Shown here piece by piece: positions 34,917-43,553 of a stretch of DNA of 64,000 nucleotides. The first letter of the stretch is position 1; each line of letters begins with the position of its first letter. The stretch spans positions 806,001 through 870,000 of the forward strand of contig NZ_JAFMSU010000003.1 of assembly GCF_017916365.1 (NCBI RefSeq), read 5' to 3'. The position numbers and the translations under genes were made by a program. Below the pieces are notes generated by a model, which was not told where the DNA came from, did not search any database, and worked only from the letters and a program-made list of their open reading frames with translations. The stretch comes from Rufibacter roseolus (lineage in GTDB: Bacteria > Bacteroidota > Bacteroidia > Cytophagales > Hymenobacteraceae).

Positions 34917-36512
34917 ATGCCGCGTTGCCTCCTGTTCCTGCCCTTCCTTCTGCTTCTTTCCTGTACGTTCACCTCGGCCCAGGACCTTACCGGGCCCAAA
35001 GGCGAGACCTTTACCGTGCGGGTGATCAAAGACAAACTCAGTGATCCCTGGGAAGTGACCTACGGGCCCGATAACTACCTCTGGATTACCGAGGCCAAAG
35101 GCTATAAAGTAAGCCGACTGAACCCGGCCACCGGCGCGCAGACCGTCTTACTGGACCTTACCCCCGAGCGGAAATTCCCCCGCTATGACAAGGTGCCTGA
35201 CTCCGTAGACGGCGGAAAACCCTGGCCGCAGGGCGGTCTGATGGGCATGGCTTTGCACCCCCAATTACTCTCGGGAAAAGCATACGTGTACCTGGCCTAC
35301 GCTTACCAATATGCCGGTGCTGGCAAACAGGGCGATGGCTGTGATCCTAACTTCGGGGGCTGCCATTACACCATGCGCCTGGTGCGGTATGACTACGATG
35401 CTAAGGGACAGAAACTCACCAATCCGCAGGTACTCTGCGATTCCATCCCCGGCAGCAACGACCATAACTCAGGCCGAGTGCTCATCGCGCCGGTGCAAGG
35501 CAAGAATTACCTCTTCTACACCGTAGGCGATATGGGTGCCGGGCAGTTCAAGAACATTGGCCGGATCAACCACGCGCAAGCTACCAGCAGTTACGAAGGC
35601 AAAGTCCTTCGCTTCAACCTGGAACCCGATGCCGATAAAAAACAGTATGACCGCTGGATTCCCAATGACAACCCGTTTATCAGTACGCAAAAGCAGAACG
35701 CTGTCTGGAGCCTGGGGCACCGCAACGCACAAGGCCTGGCGTACGCCCAGGTGAATGGCACTGGCCGCATCTACGCTAGCGAGCACGGTCCTTTCTCAGA
35801 CGATGAAATCAACGTGGTGGAACGCGGCAAAAACTATGGCCATCCGCTCATCATCGGGTACAATGACAACAACTACAACGGGCTGGCCGCCGGCGTGAGC
35901 AACCACACCGAGATACCCGGCGAGTGGCACACGGCTTACCCTACTATTAAAAGCGAGAAAGAGAATGCCGCCGCCATCGGAGCCCAGACCTACCGTGATC
36001 CTGTCTACAGTTTCAATCCCAACTCCAACGCGTTCCTTACCAAGGTCATGACGCAAGTGCGAAGCAATGGCGAAAAGGATTCGCCGGAGTGGCCTTCTGA
36101 GGCGCCCAGCAGCATTGCCGTGTACACTTCCCCGGGCATACCCGGCTGGCAGAACTCCCTGTTGGTGCCCACGCTCAAAACCGGCAAGCTGATCAGGTTA
36201 CCGCTCAACGCCTCCGGCACGGGCGTCACCGGTGATACGCTCACCTACTTCCGGTCCAAAATCCGCTACCGCGATTTGGCTATCTCCCCTGATGGCAAAA
36301 AAATCTACCTGGCCGTGGACAGTTCCTCGGTGACCTCCGGCCCCTCCGGCGAAGACCCCAAAGGCAGTCAGTACCGAGGCTCTATCCTGGAGTTTACTTA
36401 CGTGAAAGGCGGCACTGCTTTGAATAAAGCCACTGACGGAAAACCAGATGGCAGCACCCAAACCGGTGCAAAAGCGGCAATCCAGGTTGGGGAGAAAAGG
36501 CGGAGAGAATAA
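34917..36512 (+). CDS. PQQ-dependent aldose sugar dehydrogenase (GSDH family)
   Basis: 531 residues. Signal peptide ends TSAQ (about 22), so it is periplasmic or secreted. The six-bladed propeller of the glucose/sorbosone dehydrogenase family shows PWEVTYGPDNYLWITEA, GGLMGMALHP, NDHNSGRVLIAP (active-site His region), LGHRNAQGLAY, and ASEHGPFSDDEINVVERGKNYGHP with the expected PQQ/calcium-site residues. It oxidises aldoses to lactones. It may lack cofactor unless PQQ is imported, because no pqq genes are seen here. The Gly/Lys-rich tail after about residue 505 is low-complexity. Confidence 0.87.
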   Translation: MPRCLLFLPFLLLLSCTFTSAQDLTGPKGETFTVRVIKDKLSDPWEVTYGPDNYLWITEAKGYKVSRLNPATGAQTVLLDLTPERKFPRYDKVPDSVDGGKPWPQGGLMGMALHPQLLSGKAYVYLAYAYQYAGAGKQGDGCDPNFGGCHYTMRLVRYDYDAKGQKLTNPQVLCDSIPGSNDHNSGRVLIAPVQGKNYLFYTVGDMGAGQFKNIGRINHAQATSSYEGKVLRFNLEPDADKKQYDRWIPNDNPFISTQKQNAVWSLGHRNAQGLAYAQVNGTGRIYASEHGPFSDDEINVVERGKNYGHPLIIGYNDNNYNGLAAGVSNHTEIPGEWHTAYPTIKSEKENAAAIGAQTYRDPVYSFNPNSNAFLTKVMTQVRSNGEKDSPEWPSEAPSSIAVYTSPGIPGWQNSLLVPTLKTGKLIRLPLNASGTGVTGDTLTYFRSKIRYRDLAISPDGKKIYLAVDSSSVTSGPSGEDPKGSQYRGSILEFTYVKGGTALNKATDGKPDGSTQTGAKAAIQVGEKRRRE

Positions 36513-36545
36513 AAAAAGGCGAGAGCTAAATCAGCCTTCCGTTGA

Positions 36546-36577
36546 GCGCCCGATTTCTGAAAATCGACCTAAAACAG
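36546..36577 (+). repeat. Dispersed AT-rich palindrome, copy 13
   Basis: GCGCCCGATTTCTGAAAAT then CGACCT, tail AAAACAG. It lies between convergent genes. Confidence 0.45.
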
Positions 36578-36621
36578 ACTCAAAGCCAAACAGGTCTTAA
36601 CAGAACAGGCCTCTCCCGTTT

Positions 36622-36711
36622 TGTCATCCTGAAAGGATCTTGTGCACAAGCTGAAAAAGCCTCTTCGTAAACGCTAATTCAGTTTGCGCGCAGGATCTTT
36701 CCAGGATGACA
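36622..36711. repeat. Inverted-pair palindromic element, family 2, copy 3 (free-standing)
   Basis: Arms 36622-36642 and 36691-36711, about 90 bp in all. It is the same element as the two nested copies but without family-1 flanks. That shows family 2 is an independent unit. Confidence 0.87.
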
Positions 36712-36752
36712 TTTAGGTGATGATAATTAGTGATTCCTTATACTGGTTATTC

Positions 36753-38465
36753 TTACAAAATCCCCTTCGCCCGCTTGCGCTCTTCAAAATAGGCCGCCAC
36801 TTCGTCCCGGCTTTTGGCGTTGAATGTCATCTCCGGGGTTAGTCCGCCTTTGCGGCCGACGAGTACGCCGTAGCGCATGTCATCGTAGCCGCGCATGCTG
36901 TGGGCGTCTGGGTTGATGCTCAGGAGCACGTTCTGGCTCAGGGCGTATTCTACCCAGCGCCAATCCAGGTCCAGGCGCCACGGGTTGGCGTTGATTTCTA
37001 TGATGACTTGGTTTTCGGCGCAGGCGTCAATCACGGTTTTATGGTCAATGGGGTAGCCTTCGCGGCGCAGGAGCAAGCGACCGGTGGGGTGCCCCAGCAT
37101 GGTGGTATAGGGGTTTTGGATGGCGTTCACCAATCGGTCAGTGGCCTTCACGATGTCCATTTTTAGGTTGCTGTGGATGGAGGCGACAATGAAGTCAAAA
37201 GAGGCGAGCACGTCATTGTCATAGTCCAGCGAGCCATCTGCCAGGATATCAGACTCAATGCCTTTGAAGATGCGGAACGGCCCCAGCTCCTGGTTAAGGC
37301 GGTCAATCTCTTTCTGCTGCTCCTTCACCCTGAATTCCTGCAGACCATTGGCATAGTAGGCAGATTTGGAGTGATCGCAGATGCCCAGGTACTCGTAGCC
37401 CAGTTGTTTGCAGTGCACGGCCATCTGCTCCAGCGTGTGCGCGCCGTCTGAGTAGGTGCTGTGGTTGTGCAGGATGCCTTTCAGGTCGCTGTCCTGGAGG
37501 AGCGTGGGCAGTTGGTTTTCGCGGGCCAACTCCAGCATGCGCAGGCTTTCGCGCAGTTCCGGGGCGATGTACGGCAGGTTCACGCGCCGGAAGATCTCCT
37601 CCTCAGAAGCAGCCGGCTCGCCGTAGGCCTCCGCGATGAGCGTATCGCCGGCTTCGTTCACGGGTTGCGATAACCACGCCGGACTGGCTGAGTACAGCAG
37701 CGTCTGGTTTGCGAAGCGGCGTTCGGGCACCAGCCGCACCTCCAGCTTCACGCCGGATGTGTCTACCAGTCCACGCCACACAAACGGTCCGGAAACCGAT
37801 TCCTGCGGCGATATCCCCGGCAGCTCGGTCAGGAAGTAGGGCCAGTTCTCCTCACTGTTCAGGCTCAGAAGGAACTGCAGGGTCTCCACGGTCTCCAGGT
37901 TTCGGCGAATCTCCCCTACCACTTCGGCGGCTACCGTTTCAGGCCTGTTTTTGAGGAAAGAGAGCAATTCCAGCGCCAGGGTCTCGGCCTCGGCCCAGAG
38001 CAGTTTGCCTTTGTTGGACTCGGTGTATTGCAGCCCCTGCAGAATGGTTTCCTGGGTTTTCGCCCCGAAGCCTTTCAGCTTAGATACTTCGTTTTTCTCA
38101 CAGGCCTCACGCAAGCCTTCAATGGTGTCCACGCCCAGGTCTTTCCAGATGGTTTTGATTTTCTTCGGCCCTATGCCTTTGATGTTGAGCATCTGCACCA
38201 CGCCTTCGGGGGTGGTTTCCAGGAGCCGTTTCAGGTCGGTGTGGGAGCCGGTCTGGATGGCTTCCATGATCTTGCCGGCCATGCCTTTGCCAATACCATC
38301 CAGCTTTTCCAACTGGGCCTGGCTCATCTGGTGAATAGGTGATTCTATCCGTTCCATCACCATCACGGCGCTGGTATAGGATCTTATTTTAAACGGGTTC
38401 TCGTCATGCAGCTCCATCAGAGAAGCCGTCAGCCGGAACATACGGATAAGTTCTTTGTTCTCCAC
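36753..38465 (-). CDS. polX: PolX-type protein: PHP phosphoesterase with a degenerate polymerase domain
   Basis: 570 residues, full family length. Helix-hairpin-helix motifs are at LDGIGKGMAGKI (55-66), IKGIGPKKIKTI (95-106) and LKGFGAKTQETI (130-141). The palm region reads VGEIRRNLETVETLQFLL (183-200). Where family X polymerases carry the D-x-D metal site, this protein has Thr195 and Gln197, and the third carboxylate is Glu242. The C-terminal PHP domain (about 330-560) keeps its metal ligands: HNHSTYSDG, ICDHS, GIESDI, ASIHS, LGHPTGR, INPDAHS. It is therefore probably a DNA 3'-5' exonuclease or AP-endonuclease-like enzyme without DNA synthesis. It stands alone. Confidence 0.93.
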   Translation of the reverse strand: MENKELIRMFRLTASLMELHDENPFKIRSYTSAVMVMERIESPIHQMSQAQLEKLDGIGKGMAGKIMEAIQTGSHTDLKRLLETTPEGVVQMLNIKGIGPKKIKTIWKDLGVDTIEGLREACEKNEVSKLKGFGAKTQETILQGLQYTESNKGKLLWAEAETLALELLSFLKNRPETVAAEVVGEIRRNLETVETLQFLLSLNSEENWPYFLTELPGISPQESVSGPFVWRGLVDTSGVKLEVRLVPERRFANQTLLYSASPAWLSQPVNEAGDTLIAEAYGEPAASEEEIFRRVNLPYIAPELRESLRMLELARENQLPTLLQDSDLKGILHNHSTYSDGAHTLEQMAVHCKQLGYEYLGICDHSKSAYYANGLQEFRVKEQQKEIDRLNQELGPFRIFKGIESDILADGSLDYDNDVLASFDFIVASIHSNLKMDIVKATDRLVNAIQNPYTTMLGHPTGRLLLRREGYPIDHKTVIDACAENQVIIEINANPWRLDLDWRWVEYALSQNVLLSINPDAHSMRGYDDMRYGVLVGRKGGLTPEMTFNAKSRDEVAAYFEERKRAKGIL

Positions 38466-38537
38466 GAATGTTGTTGTGAATGGGGTTCAGACAAAGATAA
38501 GAACATCCTGCGGATGTAAGTCCTGAGTCAACGTGAG

Positions 38538-38562
38538 AGTCCTGAGTCTTGAGTCTTGAGTT
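38538..38562. repeat. Inverted low-complexity repeat, left arm
   Basis: Tandem CTGAGTCTTGAGT words. Their complement, ACTCAAGACTCAG, lies in the arm at 39108-39139, about 550 bases away. Confidence 0.7.
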
Positions 38563-38571
38563 AGGAATGTT

Positions 38572-38620
38572 TTCGGCAAAGCCGATTAAGGCTTGTTTTC
38601 TGAGAAACAGCTTAAAAATG
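38572..38620 (+). repeat. Dispersed AT-rich palindrome, copy 14, with attached hairpin
   Basis: TTCGGCAAAGCCGATT (CGGC/GCCG hairpin) leads into AGGCTTGTTTTCTGAGAAAC and then AGCTTAAAAATG. The same leader occurs at copy 15 (39008-39058). Confidence 0.55.
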
Positions 38621-38643
38621 CTTAATACCTTTAACTCTCCAAC

Positions 38644-38799
38644 GCATTCCGTCCCCCTTTGAAGGGGGTAGGGGGATGATTGCTCGTGCTGTTCATGGCA
38701 TTCTCCGGAAATCATTGTGCCCTTCTTTGCTATTTAAGCTTTTGGTTCTTCGTCCTGCTTTGTCATCCCCCTACCCCCTTCAAAGGGGGACGATATGCG
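38644..38799. repeat. Family-3 palindromic repeat, inverted pair
   Basis: GCATTCCGTCCCCC at the left end (38644) and GGGGGACGATATGC at the right end (to 38799) face each other, with about 80 bases between the units (38644-38679 and 38763-38799). Confidence 0.88.
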
Positions 38800-38872
38800 T
38801 GTGAATTCTACAGCGTTTTCTGTGGTCTTTACAGGAACCAGGCTAAACATCTTTATCTATGCAAGTATTTGA

Positions 38873-38900
38873 GTAGGGACAATCCCTTGTGGTTGCCCTT
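38873..38900. repeat. Family-4 short hairpin repeat, copy 1
   Basis: GTAGGGACAATCCCTTGTGG then TTGCCCTT. It appears in the opposite orientation at 61453-61479, inside a family-3 pair. Confidence 0.75.
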
Positions 38901-38921
38901 GCGCAGGCCTCCGCAACTTGA

Positions 38922-38945
38922 GTTGTTGGTGATAACACCAACAAC
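38922..38945. repeat. 10-bp perfect hairpin
   Basis: GTTGTTGGTG (38922-38931) and CACCAACAAC (38936-38945) around ATAA. No T-run follows. Confidence 0.65.
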
Positions 38946-39007
38946 GGGACCTTGTTGGCGGGCACTTAGCTCTGGATCATGAATAATAGAGGGCATAACA
39001 GGTTGGT

Positions 39008-39058
39008 TTCGGCAAAGCCGATTTGAGCCTGTTTGAAGGAAAACGGCTCCAAAACAAA
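39008..39058 (+). repeat. Dispersed AT-rich palindrome, copy 15, with attached hairpin
   Basis: The leader TTCGGCAAAGCCGATT is identical to that of copy 14, followed by GAGCCTGTTTGAAGGAAAAC then GGCTCC, tail AAAACAA. Confidence 0.55.
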
Positions 39059-39107
39059 TAAATTCCTGCAAGTCAGCACTGACCCTTCATCGGCTTATAT
39101 TCTTCCC

Positions 39108-39139
39108 AACTCAGGACTCAAGACTCAGAACTCAGGACT
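39108..39139. repeat. Inverted low-complexity repeat, right arm
   Basis: AACTCAGGACTCAAGACTCA and continuation; complement of the words at 38538-38562. Confidence 0.7.
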
Positions 39140-39197
39140 ATTTTTTATATTGTGCCTGAATTGTCATGGACGCAAAGTTGAGGCAACACGCAGACGT

Positions 39198-39593
39198 ATG
39201 AAACACTTCTTTTTGCTGAGCCTGCTGGCCCTGGTGCTCATGGGGGCCCGGTGCGGCGCCAAAGCCGATTTGCCGGCCTCGGTGTACGGGCTTACCTGGC
39301 TCAACTCCTATGAAGAAGACTCTGCCGATGTGCGCACCTACCGGCCCAATACCTTTGACTTTCCGCCCTCGCGGGGGCGCACCGGGTTTATGATCCAGGC
39401 AGACGGCACGTTCATCCGCTACGGCATCGCCCCTACCGATGGTCTGGAAGAGCAGCCCGGCAAGTGGGAGGCCAAGGCCAAAGACCGCCTGCTGGTAACC
39501 TTTGACAATCCCAAACACGCCCCGGAAGAACTGGAGATCATCTCTGTCACCTCAGAACTGATCAAACTCCGGCGAAAGAAAAACCAAGAATAG
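39198..39593 (+). CDS. Small exported protein, probable lipoprotein, unknown function
   Basis: 131 residues from the ATG at 39198 (MKHFFLLSLLALVLMGARC). The frame is open 55 codons further upstream, but that stretch is repeat-derived and lacks a signal. Cys19 follows a weak lipobox (MGAR-C), so lipidation is uncertain. The mature part is predicted beta-rich, with a repeated W (WLNSYEEDSADVRTYRP, GKWEAKAKDRLLVTF) that is faintly lipocalin-like. It is probably cotranscribed with nothing: a terminator follows before the EVE gene. Confidence 0.75.
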   Translation: MKHFFLLSLLALVLMGARCGAKADLPASVYGLTWLNSYEEDSADVRTYRPNTFDFPPSRGRTGFMIQADGTFIRYGIAPTDGLEEQPGKWEAKAKDRLLVTFDNPKHAPEELEIISVTSELIKLRRKKNQE

Positions 39594-39616
39594 AATCCTT
39601 TTACCTTTAACCATGG

Positions 39617-39654
39617 CAAGTGGGCTCCTCACTGGGAAAACCCACTTGTTTTTA
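39617..39654 (+). terminator. Terminator after the small lipoprotein gene
   Basis: CAAGTGGG (39617-39624) pairs with CCCACTTG (39641-39648) around a 16-base loop, followed by TTTTT. Confidence 0.75.
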
Positions 39655-39662
39655 GCTTACCT

Positions 39663-40067
39663 ATGAATTACTGGCTCGTTAAATCTGAACCTGAAAAATA
39701 CGCCTGGTCTGACCTGCAACGCGATAAACAAACCACCTGGGACGGAGTTAGAAACTTCCAGGCCCGTAACAACCTCCAGAAAATGCAGCAGAACGATCTG
39801 GTCATGTACTACCACAGCGTCTCTGAGAAATCTATTGTGGGGGTGGCCAAAGTAAGCCAGGAAGCCTATCAGGACCCCACCACCCCAGAGACCCAATGGG
39901 TGGCGGTAACCCTGGTGCCGGAGAGCGCGTTTGCAAAACCAGTAACCCTGGACCAGATCAAAAAAGAAGAACGGCTCCAGAACATCGCGCTGCTGCGGCA
40001 GTCAAGGTTATCTGTGATGCCATTAACGCCCGAAGAGTTTGACCTTTTGTTGGCCATGGGCCAGTAA
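39663..40067 (+). CDS. EVE-domain protein
   Basis: 134 residues covering one EVE domain, a PUA-like fold. Family features are the start MNYWLVKSEPEKYAWSDL, WDGVRNFQARNNLQKM with the aromatic pocket residues, DLVMYYHS and the VGVAKV strand. The domain is thought to read modified bases in nucleic acid; the free-standing bacterial form resembles thymocyte nuclear protein 1. It lies just upstream of the four-paralog array on the same strand, but nothing ties it functionally to the array. Confidence 0.93.
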   Translation: MNYWLVKSEPEKYAWSDLQRDKQTTWDGVRNFQARNNLQKMQQNDLVMYYHSVSEKSIVGVAKVSQEAYQDPTTPETQWVAVTLVPESAFAKPVTLDQIKKEERLQNIALLRQSRLSVMPLTPEEFDLLLAMGQ

Positions 40068-40136
40068 GCGGCATATAACATCTGGCTACAGGTTGGCGTT
40101 TTTATTGAGTTCAGCGTGATTTCTTAAAAACACCGT

Positions 40137-41684
40137 ATGTTCCCACTCATCAGAAGCACTTCCTGGCGGTACCTGTTTCTCCTGCTCTGCTGGGGCTGGG
40201 TTTTCTGTGCGCAGGCGCAGAAGAAAGACAAAGACAAGCAGAAGCCTGAGCCGCCGGCCCAAACCTATCGGGCAGAGATAGAAAGTGACTCTTATGACGA
40301 GGAGCATTCTGTGCACACGCTCCCAGACACCAGCCTGTTGGTGGTATCGTTTAAGCGGAACAGTTGGTTCAGCAAGGATGACTTTGTGCTCACCAAGTAC
40401 AACCGCGAGCTGAAACAGGTCTGGCAAACCAAGTATGAGCATAAAACCAACCATGTGCTGCTGCAGGTGGCCGCCGACCGCAAATTGGTGTTCCTGCTGT
40501 TCTCTACCCCCAACAACAAAAAGCTGATGCTGCACAAGGTGAACGCCGCCACGGGCGTCTCCACCTTTAGCGAACATACGTTGCCGGCCTCCTATATCAC
40601 CATCAGGGAGATGGCTACCCTTGACGGACAGGTGTTCCTCAACGGCCTGGACCGCGACAACCTGAACATGCTGCACCTGGACCCCAACGTGGACGAAATA
40701 AAGCTGCTACCCGCCGTTTTTGGGATGGAAGATGACTTGGGCGAGTTCAGGGTAGACACGCTTACCCACGCGGTAGAGTTTGTTGTGGCCGAGTCAAACG
40801 GCAGGCGCTCACGGGTGCAGGCCAAACGCATGAACACCAAGGGCGAGGTTATAGGCACGTATTTTCTCCAGCCCGAGCTGGACGAGCGCAATGACAACAC
40901 CCTGCAGGCTGGTCGCCTCACCCCCGGCGACACCCTCACCAAGGTGCTGCTGGGCACCTATGGTTTCCGCACCTCGGTGTTCGCCAAGGGTTTGTACAGC
41001 AGTGACTTGGCCGGCAACGTCAACTACTACGATTTCACCAAGCTGGATCATTTCTTTGAGTACATGGGGCCCCGCGCCCAACGGCGCATGAAAGCGAAAT
41101 TCGCCCGGCAGGAGGCCAAAGGAAAACCGCCCGTGCTGCGCTACCGCATGTACCTGCACCCCATCATGCCTCACCCGCAAGGTTACGCCTTGGTGGGCGA
41201 GATCTATTACCCGCAGTACCGCAACAACAGCTTAAACCAATACACCAACATCACGGGCCGGTACCCGGACATCCGGCAGGCCAGGAGCAACTTTGACGGT
41301 TATCGGTTTACCCATGCCATTGTCTGTGTTTTTGACCGCGAGGGCAAGCTGCTCTGGGACAACTCCTACAAACTGCAGAACGAGACCTACCCCCAACTGG
41401 CCCCCACCGTGGAAGCCGGCGTCACCCCCGAGGGCAACATCGCCCTGACTTACCCGGAGGAAGAATACATCTGGTACAAGACCGTTAAACCCAACACCTA
41501 CGTTTCTGACGATGAGAAAGTAGAGGTGCGGCTGCAGGAGGAAAGCGAGAAAAGAATCACCAGCAGCAACGAAGGCATTGTGCATTGGTACGGCGGCAAT
41601 TTCGTGGCCTTCGGGTTCCAGCGCATCAAGCCTGATCACGGCTCGGCCCGCACCGTCTTTTACCTGCAGAACATGGTCTTCTAA
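40137..41684 (+). CDS. Array paralog 1: secreted protein of unknown function
   Basis: 515 residues. Signal peptide about 1-27 (ending FCAQAQ), then a short charged linker KKDKDKQKPEPPAQTYR. The body has repeated short strand pairs, for example DDFVLTKYNRELKQVWQTKY and DGQVFLNGLDRDNLNMLHL, suggesting a beta-propeller (inference). Blocks shared with the next three genes are GEFRVDTL, TPGDTL, the basic RRMKAKFAR segment, LHPIMPHPQGYALVGE, FTHAI-CVFD, LLWDNSYKL, HWYGGNFVAFGFQRIKP and RTVFYLQNMVF at the very C-terminus. There is no T9SS tail, lipobox or catalytic triad. I do not recognise the family. It is first in the array and 69 bases after the EVE gene. Confidence 0.85.
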   Translation: MFPLIRSTSWRYLFLLLCWGWVFCAQAQKKDKDKQKPEPPAQTYRAEIESDSYDEEHSVHTLPDTSLLVVSFKRNSWFSKDDFVLTKYNRELKQVWQTKYEHKTNHVLLQVAADRKLVFLLFSTPNNKKLMLHKVNAATGVSTFSEHTLPASYITIREMATLDGQVFLNGLDRDNLNMLHLDPNVDEIKLLPAVFGMEDDLGEFRVDTLTHAVEFVVAESNGRRSRVQAKRMNTKGEVIGTYFLQPELDERNDNTLQAGRLTPGDTLTKVLLGTYGFRTSVFAKGLYSSDLAGNVNYYDFTKLDHFFEYMGPRAQRRMKAKFARQEAKGKPPVLRYRMYLHPIMPHPQGYALVGEIYYPQYRNNSLNQYTNITGRYPDIRQARSNFDGYRFTHAIVCVFDREGKLLWDNSYKLQNETYPQLAPTVEAGVTPEGNIALTYPEEEYIWYKTVKPNTYVSDDEKVEVRLQEESEKRITSSNEGIVHWYGGNFVAFGFQRIKPDHGSARTVFYLQNMVF

Positions 41685-41718
41685 AGGCCTTTCTTAAAAC
41701 GCACCCGCTTGTGCTTAC

Positions 41719-41750
41719 AGGCTACTTTTCTAAAAACAGGGTTAAAACAG
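41719..41750 (+). repeat. Dispersed AT-rich palindrome, copy 16
   Basis: AGGCTACTTTTCTAAAAAC then AGGGTT, tail AAAACAG, 34 bases after array paralog 1. Confidence 0.45.
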
Positions 41751-41863
41751 CCTCAATACTGTTCGCCCTGGTCAGGACTTCTATTTCCAGGAAAGCCTTT
41801 TGGACTAAAACCATAAGGGAGTTAATTCACTCATTTGAGTGAAGATTTTAAACAGGGTAATGT

Positions 41864-41911
41864 CTTTATATAACTTTATCCATATATTAAGATCTGATTA
41901 GCTTCCTTTTT
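41864..41911 (+). promoter_or_regulatory. Conserved upstream block of array paralog 2
   Basis: CTTTATATAACTTTATCC through CATATATTAAG and GATTAGCTT. The same block, at the same 48-base distance from the ATG, precedes paralog 4 (45281). It probably contains the promoter; TAACTTTA is the closest match to a -7 element. Confidence 0.55.
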
Positions 41912-43465
41912 ATGCGTGTCTTCCCCCGGTGTACTTCCTTGATGCCTCTGCCGTTTTTGCTGCTCTGCTGTATTGGCTCTTTTGCGGCACATGCCCGCCA
42001 GAAAAATAAGGATAAAGAAAAGTCAGCTGCGCCTAACCAGACTTACCGGGTAGAACTCAAAAGTAATTCGTTTGACGATGACCACCGGGTGCATGTTCTG
42101 CCAGATAGTGCACTGTTTCTGGTGTCTTTGCCCCGGCACGCAGGGTTTGGCCATCAGGACTTTGTCCTTACCAAGTATGACCGCCAGCTTAAACCCATTT
42201 GGGAATCAAAGTACGCGCATGACCCCAACCACCACTTGATAGATGTGGCTTCTGACAGCCGGAAGATGTATCTGCTGTTTTCCACTAAGTCTTACCAAAA
42301 GCTGGTGCTATACCAGGTAGACGCGGCCACCGGCAAAGCCACGCACAGCGAACACAGCCTGCCCTCCATTTTCATCTACATCCGGGGAATAGCCGCTGTG
42401 GACGGTCAGGTCTTCTTGAATGGGCTGGAGAAAGAAAACCTGAGAATGCTGCACCTAAACCCCCAGGAAGAAGAAATAAAGCTGTTGCCCTCGGTTCTGG
42501 GGCTGAAGGATGATCTGGCTGAGTTCAGGGTAGACACGCTCTCCCGCACCATGGAGTTTGTGGTGGCCGAGTCTGATGGCTTACACCCGCGGGTACAAGC
42601 CAGGCGCATGAATCCGCAGGGCGGCATCATTGGCACGTACTTTTTCCAACCTAAACCGGAAGAGCGCACAGACAACACCTTGCAAACAGGTCTCCTCACC
42701 CCCGGTGATACCCTAGGCAAGTTACTCATCGGGTCCTATGGGTACCGATCCAGCCGCTTCCTGCGAGGTTTGTTTACGGGTGATCTGAAAGGTAATCTCA
42801 AGTATTATGATCTAAGTAAACTAAGCCACTTTCTGGAGTACCTCTCTCCCCGGGCTCAACGACGCATGAAAGCCAGGTTTGCCCAGGAAGAAGCAAAAGG
42901 CAAACCATGGACCTACCCTTACCAACTACTGCTACACCCAATTTTGCCCCACCCGCTGGGTTATGCTGTAATTGCAGAGGTCTATCATAAGCAGTTTGGC
43001 CACGACAAGTACTACACCTCCAGGGCTACTAACCCCGTGTATGCTCCGGTGGCCGATGCCCGCCCCATGATGTTTGACGGCTATCGGTTTACCCATGCTA
43101 TTGCCTGTGTTTTTGACCGCGAGGGGAATCTGCTCTGGGACAATTCTTATAAACTGAAGAACATCACCTATCCAGAATTAACCCCCACGGTGGAGGCCAG
43201 CATTAGTCCTGAGGGGAACATTACCATGGCCTACCCAGATGAGAAATATGTTTGGTACAAAACCCTAAAACAAGACCAGTCTATCAGTGATGAAGAGAAG
43301 GTAGCGGTAAGGTTACAGGAAGAAACCGAGAAGAGGGTCGCCAGCAGCCACGAAGGCCTTGCTCACTGGTATGGCAACAACTTTATCGCCTTCGGGTTTC
43401 AGCGCATTAAGCCCAAAAAAGGCTCCTCCAGAACAGTTTTCTATCTCCAGAACATGGCTTTCTAA
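41912..43465 (+). CDS. Array paralog 2: secreted protein of unknown function
   Basis: 517 residues. Signal peptide about 1-27 (ending FAAHAR), linker QKNKDKEKSAAPNQTYR. It has the same body and the same conserved blocks as paralog 1, with small changes: LHPILPHPLGYAVIAE replaces the HPQGYALVGE form, and the C-terminus is FYLQNMAF. The segment between the YH-KQF strand and FDGYRFTHAIACVFD (about residues 368-395) is unrelated to the other copies. It has its own conserved upstream block, so it is probably transcribed separately from paralog 1. Confidence 0.85.
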   Translation: MRVFPRCTSLMPLPFLLLCCIGSFAAHARQKNKDKEKSAAPNQTYRVELKSNSFDDDHRVHVLPDSALFLVSLPRHAGFGHQDFVLTKYDRQLKPIWESKYAHDPNHHLIDVASDSRKMYLLFSTKSYQKLVLYQVDAATGKATHSEHSLPSIFIYIRGIAAVDGQVFLNGLEKENLRMLHLNPQEEEIKLLPSVLGLKDDLAEFRVDTLSRTMEFVVAESDGLHPRVQARRMNPQGGIIGTYFFQPKPEERTDNTLQTGLLTPGDTLGKLLIGSYGYRSSRFLRGLFTGDLKGNLKYYDLSKLSHFLEYLSPRAQRRMKARFAQEEAKGKPWTYPYQLLLHPILPHPLGYAVIAEVYHKQFGHDKYYTSRATNPVYAPVADARPMMFDGYRFTHAIACVFDREGNLLWDNSYKLKNITYPELTPTVEASISPEGNITMAYPDEKYVWYKTLKQDQSISDEEKVAVRLQEETEKRVASSHEGLAHWYGNNFIAFGFQRIKPKKGSSRTVFYLQNMAF

Positions 43466-43553
43466 TTATTAAATCTTCATCCTTTTTAGGCAAATACTGC
43501 TTTTAAAAATCTATACCTATTCAATATCTATTACCCTGATCACTACTCTTTCT

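Larger units (their letters stand above)
38466..39197. other. Repeat-packed 730-base gap
   Basis: Contents in order: inverted low-complexity repeat arm (38538), hairpin plus palindrome copy 14 (38572), family-3 inverted pair (38644-38799), family-4 hairpin (38873), a 10-bp hairpin (38922-38945), hairpin plus palindrome copy 15 (39008) and the second inverted arm (39108). No coding sequence is supported. Confidence 0.75.

Noticed and set aside
38466-39197. Possible CRISPR array
   Set aside because: The repeats are inverted, of several unrelated types and unevenly spaced; there are no regular spacers and no cas genes.
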